A stretch of 64,000 nt of DNA from Leptodontidium sp. MPI-SDFR-AT-0119 (lineage: Eukaryota > Ascomycota > Leotiomycetes > Helotiales > Leptodontidiaceae), in assembly GCA_020726505.1 (NCBI GenBank), contig JAHLEZ010000045.1, positions 186,001 to 250,000 on the forward strand, written 5' to 3'. Shown here piece after piece: positions 58,883 through 64,000 of the stretch. Position 1 is the stretch's first letter, and every line of letters starts with the position of its first letter. Made by a program: the position numbers and the translations under genes. A model generated the notes under the pieces. It made no database searches. It was given only the letters and a program-made list of their open reading frames with translations, and was not told the DNA's origin.

Positions 58883-59142
58883 GACGCCGAAGAAAGAAAT
58901 TTGGCAAGGAGACTGTGAAGGAGGTTATTTGATATGGTACGAGAACCAAGCATCGGTCGGGGGGTTTCTGTTGCTTTGAAATTGTGAATTTGTCTTGACA
59001 CAAACGAGTACCTTAACTCTCGGTTCGAGAATTTTGCATAGGCTCTTCGAAACAGTTTAGCTCCGTTCTAGAAGCTAGAAATCCCGCCGAGGGCAACACA
59101 TGATTCAGATTTGTCTTTGGTTCGTAAATGTGAATCTACGTG

Positions 59143-59174
59143 GTAGGAAACGGCGGGGTATTTCCTACCCCGCC
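59143..59174. promoter_or_regulatory. Two overlapping, mutually exclusive inverted repeats
   Basis: GGCGGGGTA (59152-59160) pairs perfectly with TACCCCGCC (59166-59174) across a 5-nt loop. GTAGGAAA (59143-59150) pairs perfectly with TTTCCTAC (59161-59168). The two right arms overlap by three bases, so only one hairpin can form fully at a time. It may be a 3'-end element of the ALDH transcript or a protein-binding site. The function is not known. Confidence 0.5.
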
Positions 59175-59289
59175 AGTAGCTGAGGCTACGCAGTGAAATC
59201 GGACATTGCCCCTGAAAAGCTTCCCCTGAACAACCGAGCTCCCCTGCCTCGGTGCTAGGTTCAAGCCCCAACACGTTCACTGCAGGCTT

Positions 59290-59319
59290 GGTTCCGGGGT
59301 CTCCGACGCACGCGGAACC
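59290..59319. promoter_or_regulatory. Everted TTCCG/CGGAA dyad with 16-bp spacer
   Basis: GGTTCCG (59290-59296) and CGGAACC (59313-59319) are exact reverse complements 16 bp apart, about 115 bp upstream of the hydrolase ATG. This is a plausible regulator site by position and by resemblance to the other cluster promoters. Confidence 0.4.
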
Positions 59320-59434
59320 TTCAACGTCCAGTAATCACCAGTCTGGATTTCCCTTTTCACAGTCTCACTCAAGTATCTCCATCTGAATTCTGTAAATTAA
59401 CAGGACCTTTGGTCATCCATACTCACCCTACACG

Positions 59435-60873
59435 ATGACCTGGCAACCCTTCACATCGACATGTATCAAAACCACTCACACAGTCCCCGCATCGCATCCA
59501 CGAAACCGTGGAACGGTTCACTATCCCGACGCCCGACTTCAGCTCTCTGTTGATGAGTATACAATCCTAGGTGAAAAATCCGACGCTGCTACTCTGGTCT
59601 TCACACATGGGACATCCTTCAATAAGAATTTATGGGAGCCTACTATCTGGAGATTGTTGAAGGCCCTGGATTGCGGGGCATCGTCCGGCTGCGTGAAGCG
59701 TATTCTTGCGATCGATGCTTCGAATCATGGAGATAGTTATGTGTCGAACGAGAAATTGTTGACGCAGACTTGTGAGTACTAATCTAATGTGTATTTTCTA
59801 GATTTTGTTCTTAATAGAAACTGGTTTGATATCGATTCTAGCACATTGGCCAGATCAATCTCGAGACATTTTACAAGTGTTGAGATATTTCCGCGTCGAG
59901 CAGCCAGTCATCGGAATCGGACATTCATTTGGAGGGGGAATCATGTAAGTTACACATTCTTTCAATATTTTATTTCTAAGTTTCAAGATTCTGATTACAA
60001 TAGGGCACATGCTGCCATTTTGGACCCATCGGCATTCCTTGCGACGGTATTCATCGACCCCATTCTCTTCCAGATGAAAGAGCAAACAGAAATGATAGCG
60101 AACCGGGCTTTGAAAAGGCGTGATCGTTGGAATAGCTCGTAAGCTCTCACAGTACATATTCCTGAGCATCGTTTTGAATACCAGCAGGCAGGATGTCCGA
60201 AGTTCGTTCACCACCAATAAGGGCTTCAGTGATTGGCATCCTGAAGTGTTGAATCTTCACATACAGCACAGTACGAAGGACTTTCAAGACGGAGAGAAAG
60301 TAGCGAGAGTGCTGAAAACTCCGAAGGAACAAGAAGCTGTAAGTAATACGCGACCTACTTCGGTAGCGGGATTTTCCAGAACTGATGTCGAGTGGGAAGG
60401 CAACATATCTCGCTGCACCCCATCCTGATCTCCCCAATTTCCTCGCCGAATCGACTCAAAACCACTATTTTATACTGGGCGGGAAAAGTATCGTTGTGTA
60501 TGTATCCCAATATCTCGGCTTGAATAAAAGCAGACTCTGATACATCCTAGACATCCTCCTGATCGTGAATGGATCAAGTCTACTACGCAAACACCAAAGC
60601 ATGTTTTAATCATGGAGGAGGCAGGTCACCTAGTAAGTTCGAACCCCGCAAGTGAAGGGATCAAACTACTTTATTGTACTGACGAGTTGAAGATCCCAAT
60701 GACACATCCTGAAGAACTCGGTAAGTCGTTTTTCTCCGCCATAACATTTACGCAAAGAACTGGATGTGTTGCTCTCGTCAGTCACAGCTGATACCTCCCT
60801 CGGCAGCTCTTCACATCCGCAACCTACTGTGTGGAATTTTGCCACAACAAGCGTCAACATCACATACCCCTAA
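59435..60873 (+). CDS. Alpha/beta hydrolase
   Basis: Eight exons are inferred (59435-59771, 59842-59944, 60004-60138, 60188-60338, 60400-60497, 60551-60632, 60693-60720, 60782-60873), giving 341 residues. The fold's marks are the oxyanion strand LVFTHGTSFNKNLWEP, the nucleophile elbow GIGHSFGGG with Ser near 141, and a late His in EEAGHLIPMTHPEE. The catalytic acid is probably the Asp in HPPDREW or nearby. Such enzymes cleave esters, thioesters or C-C bonds. Relatives occur in fungal metabolite clusters, but no substrate can be given. The last exon (after 60720) is the least certain: it adds 30 unconserved residues and the gene may end differently. Exon 4 may begin three bases earlier. The gene lies between the aldehyde dehydrogenase and the regulator. 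Confidence 0.8.
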
Positions 60874-61627
60874 TCCACGGTCATTACTGTGACACGTATT
60901 GTTCAACACCACATGGTTGGGGGTCGATTGTGCAGGCACTTGTAAAAGCGATCACGTGCATATTCATGAGTTCCGCTTTCGCGGAATCGAAATGCGGAAG
61001 TGAGCTCTTGGATTTTTAGAGTTTCCTCGAGTGGTGGCAAAGCCAATAGTCTTGGGGCTGTTTGAGGATCCATTACTGCCAATGAAGCGCTAGAGATTGA
61101 AACAGTCTGGGCCCTTTCACCCCGTACGTCGTATCCAGTGCACCTTGATACAGACTCAAATGTAGATAAAAGGTTGATTCAGCATGCATTGAAAGTTGAG
61201 AGCAGAGGATAGACAAAAACTTCCCATGAGCATAGCAAAGATGCTATTCATGCATATTTACAGGTTTCAAGATCTTATGCTTAAACTGCGACGCAGAATC
61301 AATGTATTTTTCAGGGACTTATTAGTAAGTTAGGCTTGCAGCAAGCTGCATGCATTCCATCAAGACCCCGCAGTTAGTGGCTGTAGATCAGCCCCGCTGG
61401 GGTGTTTTCCCCCAGAAAGACTAAGTGACTCGGGAGTCCGGGGACGCCTTCCAAACCCCACAACAAACTTCTGTAGAGTTTGAAATTATCTTGCATCTCA
61501 ATTGACGGCCGACTGACTTGTGGAATAATCAAGAGCGTTGAGAGATACGCGGAGACTATAGGCCCTATGGTATCGAGCACAACCTAGCTAGCACGCTCCG
61601 CGATTCCAGCGACACCACCGAAGCACG
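60874..61627. promoter_or_regulatory. Upstream region of the cluster regulator
   Basis: This 754 bp precedes the Zn2Cys6 gene. Three CGGAA/TTCCG half-sites lie at 60971-60999, two of them as a tight dyad (listed separately). If the regulator binds there, the arrangement would allow autoregulation, but the sites are over 600 bp from its ATG and equally close to the hydrolase 3' end. Confidence 0.4.
60971..60986. promoter_or_regulatory. TTCCGC-TTTC-GCGGAA inverted repeat
   Basis: The 6-bp arms are perfect and surround 4 bp, with another CGGAA at 60995-60999. It has the same half-site core as the other cluster dyads. Confidence 0.4.
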
Positions 61628-64000
61628 ATGGAACCTCCAAACTCGACCCAGAATCCTGAACCACCGATTACGAATGGCGATCGAGAGCCAACCAAGAAAC
61701 GGAAGAGGGATAAGTATGTTGGGAAAGCCTGTGGTCCATGCAAGAGGAGGAAGATCAAGTGCGGTGGTGGAATTCCATGTGAATCATGTGTCCGTCGGAA
61801 GAAATACTGTGTAATTGATTCTGGAGACGGGGCTGAGAATGATGGAAACTCCATATCAGGAAACGGAGCAGATGTAGGGTATGTCAGTCCCTTTATTTTA
61901 ATGCAGTGATCATATAATAACAATTAGAAGGAAACAAGCAGAGATGCATGCGCTTCATCAACGCCTAGCTACTCTCGAATCACATCTTACCACCCTCACA
62001 CGAGCCCTTCTTCCTGTCACACCACTAGCAGACACGAATGCTTTGATACAGTCGCCTGAAGGAGGAGGATCGCAATCGAATGCGAGCGCCGAGAAGACGT
62101 CAGTGGAGGCAGCAGAAGCACGCGCTGCTTCAGGCCCTAGTGGCACATCACCAAAAGACTATTTGTCGTTCTCAAGCGGCAAAAACCTCACTACGGGGAG
62201 AAATCTTGGAGAAACATCTGTAACGCACGCTCTCCAGCGTGTCGAAGACCGTCTGAACGAATTAGGAATGCCCGTCGTGGAAAGGGACTCCGCCCCCGGA
62301 ACCCCTCCAATGACACCCTGCGCCTCGAATTCAAGGGAGTACAACTACAACACAATAAGCTATCAAGTGAAGAGAGCCTTGGAAGATAACGGCATCAAAC
62401 CCGATCGAGCGAACTGGGATGAATACGTCGAAGTCTATTTTACGGAAGTGCATCTACTCTATCCGTTTTCAAACGAGACCTCGATCTCAGAAACGTACGA
62501 GAAGCTTTGGGAGCTCCTCAATTCCAGCAACGAAATTATAATGCCAGAAATAGAGTTGGATAAAGTTTGCCAGATTCTGCTTGTTCTTGCTCTTGGCCGA
62601 TGTACGGTTTCGACTCGCGTGCAGAAACGGGAAGGGATTCATTCTGCGGGGTGGAGTCTGTATTGCACAGCGATGGATCTGCTGGGGAATCTCATCGATA
62701 CGGTCAACGATGACTCTCGCCCACTTTCGAGCTTACATTCGTTAATATTAATTGTAAGTTCCTACCTGGAATATTCTTACTACGCTCCTTTTCTGACCAG
62801 TCTCAGGTGATTTACTTGATCCGAATCGACGCTACAGAAAGAGCACAGAAAGTCCTCTCCCTTGCGGTCATACATGCACAACATCTGGGCATACATCTAA
62901 GCAAGACGCACGATGACATGTCTAGTCTCGACTCAGAGATGTTCAAGAGAACCTGGTGGTGCATGTATGTCCTTGATAGACGGGTCTCCTTAGTTCTCGG
63001 GAGACCCTTCATGATCCAAGACAACGTGATCACAGTCGCTTTACCAAGAGATATCGATGTTTCCACGCCCGGATCCGTCCTTGATTTCTATCACATGGAG
63101 ACGGAGTCAAACAACATCTCCCTGGTAGCCTACCTCAAAGTCATGGTAGGATACTCACGACTTGTTGGGAAAGTATGGGAGACTCTGTTTGGTGCCGATT
63201 CGGGATCAAAAACAAGCCCGCATATTCAAGAATACCTCGACTCCTTGGTTCATGTCTGGATGGAGTCAGTCCCGAAGTTTCTTGTCTGCGACCAGAACGA
63301 CGTCCATCAACCACCTATAAGCTCTGCCTATCCTCTTTTTAAACAAAGATTCTTAATCAGACTTGTAAGGCAGGAACAGCTCGGAAATCGGCATATGCTA
63401 ATATCTCACAGCGCTACTTGTACATCCTCATCATCATTCGAAATCCAATGGGGAAAGCACAACGGCCATCATCGCCATACAGCAACAGTGTAGAATCTGA
63501 CACGATGTGTCTGCAGCAAGCCCGTTCAATTGTCGGCATGTTTGGACAGTGCACTGCAGAAGATGCGATCTACGGGTTTCCATTTTTTCCATACCTCCTG
63601 GAAGCGACGATCATCATTCTCTCTTGCTTGACACGCCTTCCGAACCTCAAGACGGCTTATAGAGAGACCACCGAAGACTCATTGAGAATGCTTACTCAGT
63701 TCTGTAAGAAGAGCTGGGTGTCGGGGAAAACGGCTCGAATAATCTTTAAGCTTGGAGATATTATCCCGAAGATGTTTGCAGTTGATGGGAATGATGATCA
63801 TCGTCCAGCCTCGCAAAGCGGTAATCTGCCACCGCCACAGGGGGCTGCGCATAATTACAACAATATTCCAACCCGAGAGAATAGTGGTGACAGCTCCCTT
63901 GTCATGGTATCAACCTCCCCGAACAATTACTCTGCGCCCTCCTCAGATCTCTCATGGCGACGAAACGCCCACACATCAGATCCTAACATCCTTCCCCACG
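61628..64000 (+). CDS. Zn2Cys6 transcription factor with fungal_trans domain, 3'-truncated by window
   Basis: Exons are 61628-61878, 61928-62753, 62807-63364 and 63412 to beyond 64000; the open frame runs to the window end. The zinc cluster is Cys35, 38, 45, 51, 54 and 61 (C-x2-C-x6-C-x5-C-x2-C-x6-C) after a basic nuclear-localisation stretch (KKRKRDK). A Leu-rich dimerisation helix follows (MHALHQRLATLESHLTTL), then the middle-homology (fungal_trans) domain, including the marker RTWWCMYVLDRRVSLVLGRP. The C-terminal part is Ser/Asn/Pro-rich, as in many activation regions. It lies at the edge of the metabolic cluster and is the best candidate for its pathway-specific regulator. Whether the cluster continues to the right is not visible here. 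Confidence 0.92.

Larger units (their letters stand above)
58883..59434. promoter_or_regulatory. Region between aldehyde dehydrogenase and hydrolase, with dyads
   Basis: This is the ALDH 3' region and the hydrolase promoter. It holds two notable structures, the overlapping hairpins at 59143-59174 and the TTCCG-N16-CGGAA dyad at 59290-59319. No gene is seen. Confidence 0.5.

Noticed and set aside
1..64000. CRISPR arrays, bacterial-type operons, rRNA genes, viral insertions or a polyketide/non-ribosomal peptide backbone gene
   Set aside because: None seen; the sequence is eukaryotic with spliced genes throughout, and no multidomain synthase segments appear in any frame.

Overview
The window is nuclear DNA of a filamentous ascomycete (Pezizomycotina; Leotiomycetes is my best guess, an inference). 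The evidence is short 43-97 bp spliceosomal introns (GT...AG with CTAAC/CTGAC-like branch sites), Zn2Cys6 regulators, a HET-domain gene, STAND/NLR-type N-terminal domains, and a DNA transposon decayed in the CpA-to-TpA pattern of repeat-induced point mutation (RIP).

Layout. 0.4-6.2 kb: an uncharacterised gene read right to left, split in its coding sequence by a 3.5 kb Tc1/mariner (pogo/Fot1-type) element with 89-bp inverted repeats and a TA duplication. 6.2-11.5 kb: gene-poor, with long poly-T tracts and one possible tiny spliced gene. 11.5-13.4 kb: a Zn2Cys6 regulator. 13.4-16.6 kb: gene-poor. 16.6-18.8 kb: an eight-exon amino-acid permease with a GC-AG intron. 20.1-22.5 kb: a small NTF2-like protein, then on the other strand a protein joining a STAND-type N-terminal domain, a ubiquitin-like region and a zinc ribbon. 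23.2-25.3 kb: a 12-exon Dal5-type transporter with a 9-nt microexon. 25.3-29.3 kb: gene-poor except for two intron-bearing tRNA-Val(AAC) genes. 29.3-32.4 kb: POL5/MYBBP1A. 32.9-39.6 kb: a 2,139-residue protein combining a STAND-type N-terminal domain, a Zn2Cys6 cluster, a second cysteine cluster, and an NF-YA subunit-association helix without the NF-YA DNA-binding part. 39.8-41.0 kb: a membrane-protein gene, probably frameshifted. 41.7-45.5 kb: the BUB1 checkpoint kinase. 46.7-48.8 kb: a HET gene with one nonsense codon and one 1-bp deletion.

49.5-64.0 kb is a compact metabolic cluster: acyl-CoA dehydrogenase, cytochrome P450, FAD monooxygenase of the salicylate-hydroxylase type, an ABM-fold protein, aldehyde dehydrogenase, alpha/beta hydrolase, and a Zn2Cys6 regulator running off the window. 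No PKS, NRPS or terpene synthase is present. This suggests a catabolic or detoxification pathway (hydroxylation, aldehyde oxidation, acyl-CoA oxidation, hydrolysis) rather than backbone biosynthesis, though the cluster may continue beyond the window. Its promoter regions share CGGAA half-sites, several arranged as dyads, which could be operators for the local regulator.

Splice sites were placed by eye from consensus and frame. Where I give an exon list, the exons sum to an intact reading frame. No database search was possible.
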